A stretch of 64,000 nucleotides of DNA. Source: Mycobacterium numidiamassiliense (GTDB taxonomy: Bacteria; Actinomycetota; Actinomycetes; Mycobacteriales; Mycobacteriaceae). The stretch is taken from positions 3,149,066-3,213,065 of the forward strand of contig NZ_FUEZ01000004.1 of assembly GCF_900157365.1 (NCBI RefSeq), written 5' to 3'. Shown here one piece after another: positions 1 to 8,429 of the stretch. Positions within the stretch are counted from its first letter, which is position 1. The number at the start of each line of letters is the position of its first letter. Position numbers and translations under genes: made by a program. The notes beneath the pieces are model-generated. The model was not told where the DNA came from and made no database searches. It saw only the letters and a program-made list of their open reading frames with translations.

Positions 1-462
1 CTCGGCTCGGAAGTCATCGGATCTGCGCGCGCCTACAACATCGGTGGCGTACACCGCCACACTCCCGAGATCGCCCAGGGACTGCGGACGGTGACCGACC
101 GTGACGTATCCGTCTCCTTTACGCCGGTACTTATCCCCACTACCCGCGGAATTCTGGCCACCTGCACCGCGCGGTGCGTTGCTCCCGTATCGCAGGTACG
201 TGCCGCCTACGAAAAGCACTACAGCGGTGAGCCGTTCGTACATCTGCTACCGGAGGGCCGACTGCCCCGCACCGGCGCGGTCATCGGCAGCAACGCCGCG
301 CAGATGGCGGTCGCTGTCGACGAAGATGCCGAAACCCTGGTGGTTGTCTGCGCAATCGACAATCTCGTCAAAGGCACAGCCGGAGCCGCCGTGCAGTCGA
401 TGAATCTCGCAGTGGGTTGGCCGGAAACGGACGGGCTGTCCGTTGTGGGGCTGGCGCCATGA
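1..462 (+). CDS. argC: N-acetyl-gamma-glutamyl-phosphate reductase, C-terminal part
   Basis: The frame is open from base 1 and ends at 462, so only the last about 153 residues are inside the window. The fragment reads YNIGGVHRHTPEI near its start, the segment carrying the catalytic His of ArgC, and ends with CAIDNLVKGTAGAAVQ and the WPETDGL tail typical of mycobacterial ArgC. ArgC reduces N-acetylglutamyl phosphate to the semialdehyde with NADPH in ornithine/arginine synthesis in the cytosol. The stop overlaps the start of argB by 4 bases (ATGA). In M. tuberculosis argJ lies between argC and argB, so the direct argC-argB joint is unusual. The catalytic Cys lies upstream of the window and cannot be checked. 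Confidence 0.93.
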   Translation, partial: LGSEVIGSARAYNIGGVHRHTPEIAQGLRTVTDRDVSVSFTPVLIPTTRGILATCTARCVAPVSQVRAAYEKHYSGEPFVHLLPEGRLPRTGAVIGSNAAQMAVAVDEDAETLVVVCAIDNLVKGTAGAAVQSMNLAVGWPETDGLSVVGLAP

Positions 463-1346
463 CCGCGACCGCAACCGCCACCGTTGCCCGCGAAGAAAAG
501 GCCAAAATATTGGCCGAGGTGCTGCCGTGGCTCAAGCATCTTCACGGCAAGATCGTAGTCGTCAAATATGGCGGCCACGCGATGATCGATGACAACCTGC
601 GGCGGGCGTTCGCCGCCGACATGGTGTTCCTGCGCAACTGCGGCATTCGACCGATCGTCGTGCACGGTGGGGGACCGCAGATCAGCGCAATGCTGAAGCG
701 GCTCAACATCCCCAGCGAATTCAAGGGCGGCTTCAGGGTCACCACTCCAGAGGTGCTCGACGTGGCACGCATGGTGCTCTTCGGCCACGTCGGCAGGGAA
801 TTGGTGAACCTGATCAACGCCCACGGGCCGTACGCGGTCGGCATCACCGGCGAGGATGCGCAGTTGTTTACCGCAACACGGCGCAGCGTCATGGTCGACG
901 GTGTGCCCACCGACATCGGTCTGGTCGGTGATGTCCAAAGCGTCAACACCGCGGCTGTGCTCGATCTCATCAATCAGCGCATTCCGGTGGTCTCATCGAT
1001 CGCCCCGGACGCCGAGGGCGTGGTGTACGACATCAACGCCGACACCGCTGCGGCCGCGCTGGCTCAAGCGCTGCGGGCCGAGAAGTTGCTCGTTCTGACT
1101 GATGTGGACGGGCTCTATACGGACTGGCCGGACCGGGATTCACTGGTCGGCGAAATCGACACGGTGAGACTGGCCGAGATATTGCCATCGCTGGAATCCG
1201 GCATGGCGCCCAAGGCCGAGGCCTGCTTACGCGCCGTCGAGGGCGGGGTACCCAGTGCGCACATCATCGACGGGCGGGTCGAGCACGGCGTGCTGGTTGA
1301 GCTCCTCACCAACGACGGCGCTGGAACCAAGGTGCTGCGCGCATGA
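459..1346 (+). CDS. argB: Acetylglutamate kinase
   Basis: A 295-residue amino-acid kinase that phosphorylates N-acetylglutamate. I chose ATG 459 because it forms an ATGA overlap with the argC stop; an in-frame ATG at 417 lies inside argC. Visible signatures are VVKYGG near residue 34, VVHGGGPQI near residue 70, FRVTTPEVLDVARMVL (the acetylglutamate-binding region), NINADTAAAA-like DINADTAAAA and SGMAPKAEACLRAV near the C-terminus. After KYGG the usual Asn of hexameric ArgB (KYGGNAM) is His here (KYGGHAM). The N-terminus is Ala/Thr-rich and differs from the M. tuberculosis protein as I recall it. It is followed by argD with another 4-base overlap, so the three genes are translationally coupled. 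Confidence 0.95.
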   Translation: MTATATATVAREEKAKILAEVLPWLKHLHGKIVVVKYGGHAMIDDNLRRAFAADMVFLRNCGIRPIVVHGGGPQISAMLKRLNIPSEFKGGFRVTTPEVLDVARMVLFGHVGRELVNLINAHGPYAVGITGEDAQLFTATRRSVMVDGVPTDIGLVGDVQSVNTAAVLDLINQRIPVVSSIAPDAEGVVYDINADTAAAALAQALRAEKLLVLTDVDGLYTDWPDRDSLVGEIDTVRLAEILPSLESGMAPKAEACLRAVEGGVPSAHIIDGRVEHGVLVELLTNDGAGTKVLRA

Positions 1347-2524
1347 CCCACACCGACACGCTGCTGCACCGATGGGACTCCGTAATGATGACGAACTATG
1401 GCACTCCGCCGCTGGCACTCGCCCGCGGCGACGGTGCAGTGCTCGTCGATGTTGACGGCAAGACCTACATTGACCTGCTGGGCGGAATAGCGGTCAACAT
1501 CCTGGGCCACCGCCACCCCGCGGTGATCGAAGCCGCAACGCGTCAGCTGAACATGTTGGGCCACACCTCTAATCTCTACGCCCACGAGCCCGGTATCGCG
1601 TTGGCCGAAGCCTTGGTAGAGCTGTGGGGTGTTGACGGCGCGCGGGTGTTCTTTTGTAACTCCGGCACCGAAGCCAACGAGTTGGCGTTCAAACTGTCCC
1701 GGCTCATGGGCCGCACGAAACTCGTTGCCACTCAACGGGCGTTTCACGGTCGCACGATGGGATCGCTGGCGCTGACCGGCCAGCCCGAGAAGCAAGCGCC
1801 GTTCGCGCCGCTGCCCGGCTACGTCACCTACGTCCCGTACGGGGACGTTGACGCGCTGGCGGCGACCGTGACCAACGAAACCGCGGCGGTATTCCTCGAA
1901 CCGATCATGGGCGAAGCAGGTGTTGTCGTCCCGCCGGCGGGTTACCTGGTCGCAGCCAGAGAGATCACCGCCCGGCACGGCGCATTGCTGGTGATCGATG
2001 AGGTGCAGACCGGAATGGGCCGCACCGGAAAGTTTTTCGCTCACCAGCACGACGGGATAATGCCCGACGTTGTCACGATGGCCAAGGGGCTGGGGGGTGG
2101 ACTGCCCATTGGGGCGTGCCTGGCGGTAGGATCGGTCGCGGCGCTGCTGGCACCCGGCCTGCATGGGAGCACATTCGGCGGCAATCCGATCTGCGCGGCC
2201 GCGGCGCTGGCAGTGTTGCGGACGTTGGCCGGCGACGGCCTCATCGAACGCGCCGATGCGTTGGGCAGGTCACTCAGCAAAGGCATCGATTCCCTGAATC
2301 ATCCTTTGGTGGACCATGTTCGGGGGCGCGGTTTACTGCTGGGGGTGGTGCTGACCGCGCCCGCCGCCAAGAGTGTGGAGACGGCTGCCCGCGAAGCCGG
2401 CTTTCTCGTCAACGCGGCTGCCCCTGATGTGATCCGGCTGGCGCCGCCGCTGGTGATCACCGAGGCTCAGATCGACCTATTCGTGAAGAGTCTGCCGGAC
2501 GTGCTGGACAAAGCCGCGGTGTGA
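1343..2524 (+). CDS. argD: Acetylornithine aminotransferase
   Basis: A 393-residue class III PLP aminotransferase that converts N-acetylglutamate semialdehyde to N-acetylornithine. The start overlaps the argB stop as ATGA. Motifs in order: GTEANE (near 110), AFHGRTMGSLALTGQ, IDEVQTGMGRTG (PLP-ring Asp) and TMAKGLGGGLPIG with the Schiff-base Lys near 240, then GSTFGGNP. The length matches the family. After the stop there is no argF; the next plus-strand gene is an exported Pro-rich protein 174 bases away, so the usual mycobacterial argF-argR-argG-argH continuation is absent here. See the finding on a minimal argCBD set. Confidence 0.95.
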   Translation: MTHTDTLLHRWDSVMMTNYGTPPLALARGDGAVLVDVDGKTYIDLLGGIAVNILGHRHPAVIEAATRQLNMLGHTSNLYAHEPGIALAEALVELWGVDGARVFFCNSGTEANELAFKLSRLMGRTKLVATQRAFHGRTMGSLALTGQPEKQAPFAPLPGYVTYVPYGDVDALAATVTNETAAVFLEPIMGEAGVVVPPAGYLVAAREITARHGALLVIDEVQTGMGRTGKFFAHQHDGIMPDVVTMAKGLGGGLPIGACLAVGSVAALLAPGLHGSTFGGNPICAAAALAVLRTLAGDGLIERADALGRSLSKGIDSLNHPLVDHVRGRGLLLGVVLTAPAAKSVETAAREAGFLVNAAAPDVIRLAPPLVITEAQIDLFVKSLPDVLDKAAV

Positions 2525-2698
2525 CGCTTGTCAGCAAACACGCCTGCTGCTTCGCGTGTCGGATCCGGCCACATGCGCTCCATCGTGGTTCCCGACGCGT
2601 TCTTCGTAGTCGCCATCAACGCGTCAAAGCACTACGGACACAGCAGATCGATAATTGGCACGTAGCCTGCGGCTAACAACGACGCGCAATGTGTACGG

Positions 2699-3181
2699 AT
2701 GACAACACCTATCGAGCATCAGCGGCGTGATGTCAATTCAGCCGACGGTTGGTGTCATCGTCGCCGCGTTGCGCAAGTGATTTTTGCCGGGGCCGCGGCC
2801 ATCGCGACGCTCGCGCTCTTCAGCGCCGCACCGAATGGTACCGGCGACAACACGGTCGCATCGGGTTCAGTGCGCCTGGTAGACCAGGCCACCGATTCGC
2901 CGCCGCCGCCGCCTGGGGGGCCACCGCCTGGGGTGTTGTTGGCGCCGGGGATGACGTGGCCGCCGGGGACGCCGTTGCAGCAGGCGCCGTCGATGGTCCT
3001 GCCCGGAGGGCTGCCGCTGCCGCCGTTGCCGCAGGGGATGGCGTTGTCGCCGGAGTTACAGCAGGAGATATCGCAGATGTACATGCAGGGCCAGCAGATG
3101 TTGGCCGCGGGGCCACCGCCGAACGTGCCGAACGAGGTCTGCCGGTACAACACGGTCAGGGTCCCCTGCCCTCCCGCTTAG
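2699..3181 (+). CDS. Proline-rich exported or membrane-anchored hypothetical protein
   Basis: 160 residues. A hydrophobic segment at about residues 27-45 follows an Arg-rich stretch (HRRRVAQ), which fits a signal peptide or a signal anchor. The mature part is dominated by Pro and Gly (SPPPPPGGPPPG, then LPLPPLPQG) and carries a short Met/Gln-rich helix (QMYMQGQQM) and a Cys pair near the C-terminus (EVCRYNTVRVPCPP). I do not recognise a catalytic domain; the architecture is like many small mycobacterial secreted proteins of unknown role. ATG 2699 is the first start before the hydrophobic segment, but no clear ribosome-binding site precedes it. It stands alone between argD and fabG3. Confidence 0.65.
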   Translation: MTTPIEHQRRDVNSADGWCHRRRVAQVIFAGAAAIATLALFSAAPNGTGDNTVASGSVRLVDQATDSPPPPPGGPPPGVLLAPGMTWPPGTPLQQAPSMVLPGGLPLPPLPQGMALSPELQQEISQMYMQGQQMLAAGPPPNVPNEVCRYNTVRVPCPPA

Positions 3182-3414
3182 GCTGTCGGCCCCGAGCGTT
3201 GACAGGCACATTTCGCCAAACCGGCCGCCGACATCACCATTGGGTGCTTTCTTCACAAGGTTCTTCGCGTAGTCGGTGTCACGAGCTCCCCAACACTGTT
3301 CGCACCGGCCCGGTTCGATGAAAACGACGAGGGCAATACCCCCACGCTGTAGGCCTGGCGCATACTCGACTACAACTCGGGCGCCTGAGTCGCACCGACA
3401 CGACAGGAGAGACA

Positions 3415-4197
3415 GTGGCAGAACGGTTGGCGGGGAAGGTAGCACTCATCAGCGGCGGTGCGCGGGGGATGGGGGCCTCGCACGTGCGGATGTTGGTGGC
3501 CGAGGGCGCCAAGGTGGTGTTCGGCGACATCCTCGACGACGAGGGCAAGGCGGTGGCGGCGGAGGTCGGCGACGCGGCTCGCTATCTGCACCTCGACGTG
3601 ACGAAGCCCGAAGATTGGGACGCCGCGGTGGCCACCGCCCTCAGCGAATTCGGGCGCATCGACGTGCTGGTCAACAATGCGGGCATCATCAACGTCGGCA
3701 CCCTGGAGGACTACGCGATCTCGGAGTGGCAGCGAATCCTCGACATCAATTTGACGGGGGTGTTTCTCGGCATCCGCTCCGTGGTCAAACCCATGAAGGA
3801 AGCGGGACGAGGATCGATCATCAACATCTCCTCGATCGAGGGCATCGCCGGCACGATTGCCTGCCACGGCTACACCGCCACCAAATTCGCGGTCCGCGGG
3901 CTGACCAAATCGGCCGCACTGGAATTGGGCCCCAGCGGAATCCGGGTCAACTCGATCCATCCCGGACTCATCAGGACCCCGATGACCGAGTGGGTTCCCG
4001 AAGACATATTTCAGACCGCGCTGGGTCGGATCGCCGAACCCAAGGAGGTCTCGAACCTGGTGATCTACCTGGCCAGTGACGAGTCCAGCTACTCGACCGG
4101 CTCGGAATTCGTGGTCGACGGCGGCACCACCGCTGGCCTAGGCCACAAGGATTTCTCGGCGGTCGACACCGGCGATCAACCCGAGTGGGTTACCTAG
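3415..4197 (+). CDS. fabG3: SDR family dehydrogenase, FabG3-like (20-beta-hydroxysteroid dehydrogenase type)
   Basis: 260 residues from GTG 3415, with AGGAGA about 8 bases upstream. It matches the M. tuberculosis Rv2002/FabG3 protein almost throughout as I recall it: SGGARGMGASHVR for the NAD-binding turn, NNAGI near residue 85, Ser in NISSIEG and the YTATK active-site Tyr/Lys, then the HPGL(I)RTPMT segment. The family reduces 20-keto steroids with NADH and was named FabG3 by sequence only. The C-terminal PEWVT is also shared with Rv2002. It is transcribed alone; the next gene is convergent, with its stop 7 bases inside this one (4190 against 4197), so the two 3-prime ends overlap by 8 bases. 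Confidence 0.92.
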   Translation: MAERLAGKVALISGGARGMGASHVRMLVAEGAKVVFGDILDDEGKAVAAEVGDAARYLHLDVTKPEDWDAAVATALSEFGRIDVLVNNAGIINVGTLEDYAISEWQRILDINLTGVFLGIRSVVKPMKEAGRGSIINISSIEGIAGTIACHGYTATKFAVRGLTKSAALELGPSGIRVNSIHPGLIRTPMTEWVPEDIFQTALGRIAEPKEVSNLVIYLASDESSYSTGSEFVVDGGTTAGLGHKDFSAVDTGDQPEWVT

Positions 4198-7102
4198 CGG
4201 CAGTCACGGCTTCGGACTCCTTGGCCAACTTGGCATTTGGGTCCGGCCAGGGTGAAGGGGGCGGACGTTGCCGGACGCGCTGCGGCCACCAGAACCACTT
4301 ACCCAGCAGCGCGGCGATGGACGGCGTCATCAGCGACCGGACAATCAGCGTGTCGAACAGCAGGCCGAGACCGATTGTCGTGCCTACCTGGCCGATCACG
4401 GTCAGCTCGCTGACCGCCATCGTCATCATCGTGAAGGCGAAGACGAGTCCGGCCGAGGTGACTACCGAACCGGTGCCGCCCATTGATCGGATGATGCCGG
4501 TGTTCAGGCCCGCGTGGATCTCCTCCTTGAACCGCGCCACCAGCAGCAGGTTGTAGTCGGCGCCGACGGCGAGCAGGATGATGACCGACATCGCGAGCAC
4601 CATCCAGTGCAGTTCGATGCCGATGATGTGTTGCCAAATCAGTACCGAGAGCCCGAACGACGCGCCGAGCGAGAGCAAGACGGTTCCCACGATGACCGCC
4701 GACGCCACCACCCCCCGGGTGATGATCAGCATGATGATGAAAATCAGGCACAGCGAGGCGATTCCGGCGATCAACAGGTCGTAGGTGTTGCCGTCACTGA
4801 GGTCTTTATAGACCGCCGCGGTGCCGCCGAGGTAGATCTTCGAGCCCTCCAGCGGTGTGCCCTTGATCGCCTCGTACGCGGCCTTCTTGATCAAGGGGAT
4901 GTGCGCAATCCCGTCCGCCGACATCGGATCGCCGTCATGGCTGATGATGAAGCGCACGGAGTGGCCGTCGGGGGAGATGAAGTTCTTCATCCCCTTCTTG
5001 AACTCGGCGTTGTTGAAGGTTTCCGGGGGCAGGTAGAACGAGTCATCGTTCTTGGACGCGTCGAATGCCTTACCCATGGCGTTTGAATTCTTCTGCGCCT
5101 CGTTCTGCTGATCCTGCAGGCCTTTTTGCGTCGAATACATGGTCAGCATGGTGGTTTTCATGGCTTTCATGTTTTCCAGCATTGCCGGCATCAGTGCCGT
5201 CAGCTGAGGCATCAGTGAGTCCAGGCGCTCCAAAAGCGGGACCAGGCTGGCGACGTCGTCGGCGGTCGTGTCGATGCCGTCGAGGGTGTCGAAAATGGAC
5301 CGAAACGCATAGCACGCCGGGATGTCATAGCAGTGCTTTTCCCAGTAGAAGTAGCTGCGGACGGGCCGGAAGAAATCGTCGAAAGCCGAGATGTTGTCCC
5401 GGATGTCGTTGATGTCGGCCGTCATTTCCTTGGTCTTGAGAACCATCGCATGTGTGGCGTCGGCCATCTGCTGGGTCAGGCTCTCCATTTTCTGCATGCT
5501 GTCGATGGTCGACTGCATCATGTCGGCCTGCTTGAGCATGTCGGCCATCTGGTCTTCTTGGTACTTCTGGTTCATCTGCTGGCTGACGCCCTGCATGCTG
5601 ATCTGGAACGGGATCGAGGTGTGCTCGATCGGTGTGCCCTCGGGCCGGGTAATCGCTTGCACGCGACCGATTCCCGGAACCCGGAAGACCGCCTTGGCGA
5701 TCTTGTCGATCACCAGAAAGTCCGCCGAGTTGCGCAGATCATGGTCGCTTTCGATCATCAGCACTTCGGGATTCATGCGCGCATGCGAGAAGTGCCGGTC
5801 CGCGGCTGCGTAACCCTCGTTCGCGGGTAGGTCGGCGGGCAGATAGTTGCGGTCGTTGTAGTTGGTGCGGTAGCCGGGCAGGGTCAACAGGCCGACAAGC
5901 GCGATCCCGATCGTCAAGACCAGGATGGGGGCGGGCCACCTGACCACGACGGCGCCGACCTTGCGCCACATGCGAATACGTTGCGTTCGTTTGGGTTCGA
6001 GCGTCTTGCCGAAACGTGTTGCCACCGAGATGACCGCGGGGCCGAGCGTCAACGCCGCCGCCACCACGACCACCATGCCGATGGCCAACGGGATTCCCAG
6101 CGTCTGGAAATAGGGCAAGTTGGTGAAGTGCAGGCAGAGCGTGGCACCGGCAATGGTCAAACCGGAGCCCAGCACCACGTGCGCAGTGCCGTGAAACATG
6201 TCGTAGTAGGCGTCTTCACGAGAATGGCCGATAGCCCGCGCTTCCTGATATCGGCCGATCAAAAAGATCGCGTAGTCGGTGGCGGCCGCGATCGCCAACG
6301 TGACCAAGAGGTTTGTGGCGAACGTAGAGAGCCCAATGATGTTGTAGTAGCCCAGGAATGCGACCATTCCGCGCGCGGCCGCCAATTCGAACACCACCAT
6401 CACCAGCGTGAGCAACAGCGTGACGACCGAGCGATAGACCAACAGCAGCATCGCGATGATCACGGTGAACGTGCACATCGTGATGATTTGCACGCTGCGG
6501 TCACCGGCCATGTGCTGATCGGCTGAGAGGGCCGCGGGCCCGGTCACGTAGGCCTTGATCCCGCTGGGCGCTGGCACGCTTTTGACGATCTTCTGTACGG
6601 ATTCGACCGACTCGTTGGCCAGCGCCTCGCCCTGATTACCGGCCAGATAGACCTGGACGTAGGCGGCCTTGCCGTCGTTGCTCTGTGCGCCCGCTCCGGT
6701 CAGCGGGTCGCTCCACATATCCTGCACGTGCTCAACATGTTTGGTGTCGGCGTCGAGCTTCTTGACGATCTGGTCGTAGTAGGCGTGGGCGTCGGCCCCG
6801 AGTGCGTTTTGGCCCTCGAGGACGATCATCACCGAGCTGTTGGACTTGAACTCGTTGAACACCGCGCCCATGCGCTTTGTCGCGATCACCGATGTCGCGT
6901 CGTCAGGTGCCATCGACACCGAACGCATTTTCCCTACCTCGTCCAGGTCGGGGACGATCATGCTGAGCAGCGCGATGAGCGCGATCCAGCCGATGATGAT
7001 CGGTATCGCAAATTTCCGGATGAAGCGCGGAATCTTTTCCCGTATCGGTTCTTGTGCGGCAGGGATGGCGTCGGTGCGGGTGTCACTGAACGTGGTGCTC
7101 AT
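4190..7102 (-). CDS. mmpL: RND-family lipid/siderophore transporter, MmpL5-like
   Basis: 970 residues. Start at 7102 (MSTTFSDTRTD) because the ATG overlaps the mmpS stop as ATGA; the frame stays open further upstream only because it runs through mmpS in another frame. It has the MmpL plan: one N-terminal membrane helix (FAIPIIIGWIALIALL), a large periplasmic loop, helices 2-6, a second loop with coiled-coil Met/Gln-rich segments around residues 500-600, then helices 7-12. The Asp-Tyr pairs of the proton relay are present in TM4 (ATDYAIFLIGRYQEA) and TM10 (GADYNLLLVARFKEE). The protein is very close to M. tuberculosis MmpL5 as I recall it, for example in RTNYNDRNYLPADLPANEG. MmpL4/5 with MmpS4/5 export siderophores and drugs. 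Here the linked regulator is TetR, not the MarR-type Rv0678. Confidence 0.92.
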   Translation of the reverse strand: MSTTFSDTRTDAIPAAQEPIREKIPRFIRKFAIPIIIGWIALIALLSMIVPDLDEVGKMRSVSMAPDDATSVIATKRMGAVFNEFKSNSSVMIVLEGQNALGADAHAYYDQIVKKLDADTKHVEHVQDMWSDPLTGAGAQSNDGKAAYVQVYLAGNQGEALANESVESVQKIVKSVPAPSGIKAYVTGPAALSADQHMAGDRSVQIITMCTFTVIIAMLLLVYRSVVTLLLTLVMVVFELAAARGMVAFLGYYNIIGLSTFATNLLVTLAIAAATDYAIFLIGRYQEARAIGHSREDAYYDMFHGTAHVVLGSGLTIAGATLCLHFTNLPYFQTLGIPLAIGMVVVVAAALTLGPAVISVATRFGKTLEPKRTQRIRMWRKVGAVVVRWPAPILVLTIGIALVGLLTLPGYRTNYNDRNYLPADLPANEGYAAADRHFSHARMNPEVLMIESDHDLRNSADFLVIDKIAKAVFRVPGIGRVQAITRPEGTPIEHTSIPFQISMQGVSQQMNQKYQEDQMADMLKQADMMQSTIDSMQKMESLTQQMADATHAMVLKTKEMTADINDIRDNISAFDDFFRPVRSYFYWEKHCYDIPACYAFRSIFDTLDGIDTTADDVASLVPLLERLDSLMPQLTALMPAMLENMKAMKTTMLTMYSTQKGLQDQQNEAQKNSNAMGKAFDASKNDDSFYLPPETFNNAEFKKGMKNFISPDGHSVRFIISHDGDPMSADGIAHIPLIKKAAYEAIKGTPLEGSKIYLGGTAAVYKDLSDGNTYDLLIAGIASLCLIFIIMLIITRGVVASAVIVGTVLLSLGASFGLSVLIWQHIIGIELHWMVLAMSVIILLAVGADYNLLLVARFKEEIHAGLNTGIIRSMGGTGSVVTSAGLVFAFTMMTMAVSELTVIGQVGTTIGLGLLFDTLIVRSLMTPSIAALLGKWFWWPQRVRQRPPPSPWPDPNAKLAKESEAVTAAR

Positions 7103-7533
7103 GCTGATTTCACCAAGCAGAAGGTCAGGGCGTGCACGCCGGTGGTTATTTTCTCGTCCTTGACTTCGTCGTCGATGGTGATGCGACAACCCAGGTAGTC
7201 GCCGGAGCTTTGTGCGGAGAGGTTCGGGAAGACCGACGGAGCGGTGGTGGTCAGCACCATGGTCCACGGCAGCGGCGCATTGTCGATCCGCTTGGGGTCG
7301 GCGCTGAGATCCAAATAGTTCACGTTGGCCTGGCTCGCCGAGCCGAAGACCTCGTATTTGACGACCTTGGGTTTGAACGGCTTGGAATCATCCAGCCGTG
7401 GACTTGTCAGCACGCCGGTGTCGTTGTTGCCGAAGAACGACTTGACCCGGACCACAGCGAAGGCCCCGACCGTCACGACCGCCACGATCAGCAGTGGCAA
7501 CCACGCGTTGCGCACGATCTTCGAGAGCTGCAA
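7099..7533 (-). CDS. mmpS: MmpS family membrane accessory protein
   Basis: 144 residues from a TTG start at 7533, preceded by GGAAGGGA at suitable spacing. A short cytoplasmic N-terminus is followed by one membrane helix (residues about 10-30) and a periplasmic beta-rich domain with VKYEVFGSA and a terminal YLGCRITIDDEVKDE, the MmpS signature. MmpS proteins act as periplasmic partners of the MmpL transporter. The stop overlaps the mmpL start by 4 bases, so the two are one operon. The region upstream (7534-7774) contains two inverted-repeat elements, described separately. Confidence 0.9.
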   Translation of the reverse strand: MQLSKIVRNAWLPLLIVAVVTVGAFAVVRVKSFFGNNDTGVLTSPRLDDSKPFKPKVVKYEVFGSASQANVNYLDLSADPKRIDNAPLPWTMVLTTTAPSVFPNLSAQSSGDYLGCRITIDDEVKDEKITTGVHALTFCLVKSA

Positions 7534-7551
7534 CTACCTGAGTCCCTTCCT

Positions 7552-7570
7552 CGTCACGGCAGCCGTGACG
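7552..7570. promoter_or_regulatory. 9-bp perfect inverted repeat in the mmpS leader
   Basis: CGTCACGGC, one base, GCCGTGACG. It lies 19-37 bases upstream of the mmpS TTG start, so it is probably within the 5-prime leader. It could be an operator or a small hairpin. It overlaps the region just before the ribosome-binding site. Its core GTCAC/GTGAC resembles the palindromes near 14.2-15.2 kb but the arms are differently spaced. Confidence 0.45.
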
Positions 7571-7729
7571 TGGCCAGCGTCGGCGTACCCCTAGACGGGG
7601 TCGTTCGTGTTCGAGCGTCGTTCGCGGGGATTACTGCCCGCGCACGCCGGCGGTCAAATCCGGCAACGAGTAGCGCTCCGCGGAGCGCAAGCGGCGTCCA
7701 ATACCCCCACCAGCGCATAGTACATAATG

Positions 7730-7751
7730 TGCATATGTTGCAGAGTATGCA
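7730..7751. promoter_or_regulatory. Candidate TetR operator: three TGCA blocks at 9-bp period, mmpS side
   Basis: TGCA occurs at 7730, 7739 and 7748, each separated by exactly 5 bases. The last two blocks also form a perfect inverted repeat ATGTTGCA-N5-TGCAACAT (7735-7755). The site lies about 200 bases upstream of mmpS and just after the tetR stop. The same TGCA-N5-TGCA-N5-TGCA arrangement occurs upstream of tetR at 8395-8416, which is why I assign it to this regulator. Confidence 0.6.
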
Positions 7752-7774
7752 ACATCGAGCTGCGGTGTTTCAGA

Positions 7775-8383
7775 TCACTTCGTGAAAATGCTGTTGACCA
7801 GCACGGCGGCGCGCTCGACAAAGGGCATCGGCGTGTCGTCGGGACCCTCTGGCACACCGCTTGCCCACTTTTCCAGACCTGAGCGCACCGCCGTCAACGC
7901 CAGCGCGGAGATCAGCGGCGCCATCTCGTCGTCGGGATGCATCGCCTGGCGGCGGACGATGATGTCGGTTAGCTGATGTTGAAAACGCTCCAAGTCGGCC
8001 AGAAACGCCGCCAACACCGCGGGCGAGGTTTTGGCCAGCTCCAGCATGTGGGCAGCATGCTCACGGGGCGGGGGCACATCTCGCAGATGGTGTGCCGCCA
8101 GGGTGATCAACTCTGCCAGGACCACGGAGTAGGGGGCAGGCCCGGCAGCAACGAAATCTTCGACCAACTCGGGAGGGATATCTGAGGGGCCATACGCGAT
8201 CGCCGACTCTTTATTCGGGAAGTAGTTGAAGAACGTGCGCGTTGAGATTCCGGCTTCGGCACAGATTTCGTCGATGGTCACCTTGTCGAAGCCGCGCGCC
8301 AGGGTGAGGCGTACTGCTGCATCGCGGATGTCTGCGCTGGTCTCGCGGCGACGACGCTCGCGCAGTCCCACCTGATTCGCCAT
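7775..8383 (-). CDS. TetR family transcriptional regulator of the mmpS-mmpL operon (inferred)
   Basis: 202 residues starting at ATG 8383 (MANQVGLRERRRR) with GGGGAG just upstream; an earlier in-frame start would lack a ribosome-binding site. The N-terminal HTH is clear: VTIDEICAEAGISTRTFFNYFPNKE, around residues 34-58. The C-terminal ligand domain is diverged as usual. It lies upstream of mmpS-mmpL in the same direction with a 241-base gap, and downstream of an esterase gene. Matching triple-TGCA elements before its own start and before mmpS suggest it represses both itself and the pump. The ligand is unknown. Confidence 0.9.
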   Translation of the reverse strand: MANQVGLRERRRRETSADIRDAAVRLTLARGFDKVTIDEICAEAGISTRTFFNYFPNKESAIAYGPSDIPPELVEDFVAAGPAPYSVVLAELITLAAHHLRDVPPPREHAAHMLELAKTSPAVLAAFLADLERFQHQLTDIIVRRQAMHPDDEMAPLISALALTAVRSGLEKWASGVPEGPDDTPMPFVERAAVLVNSIFTK

Positions 8384-8394
8384 CTCCCCATAGT

Positions 8395-8416
8395 TGCACG
8401 TTCTGCACACTTTGCA
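8395..8416. promoter_or_regulatory. Candidate TetR operator: three TGCA blocks at 9-bp period, tetR side
   Basis: TGCA occurs at 8395, 8404 and 8413, again with 5-base spacers, 12-33 bases upstream of the tetR start codon and between tetR and the stop of the esterase gene. It copies the geometry of the element at 7730-7751. Confidence 0.6.
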
Positions 8417-8429
8417 GTCGAATGGGTGG

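Noticed and set aside
2116..2427. Plus-strand open frame inside argD
   Set aside because: Shadow of argD in another frame; Arg/Gly-rich composition without domain.
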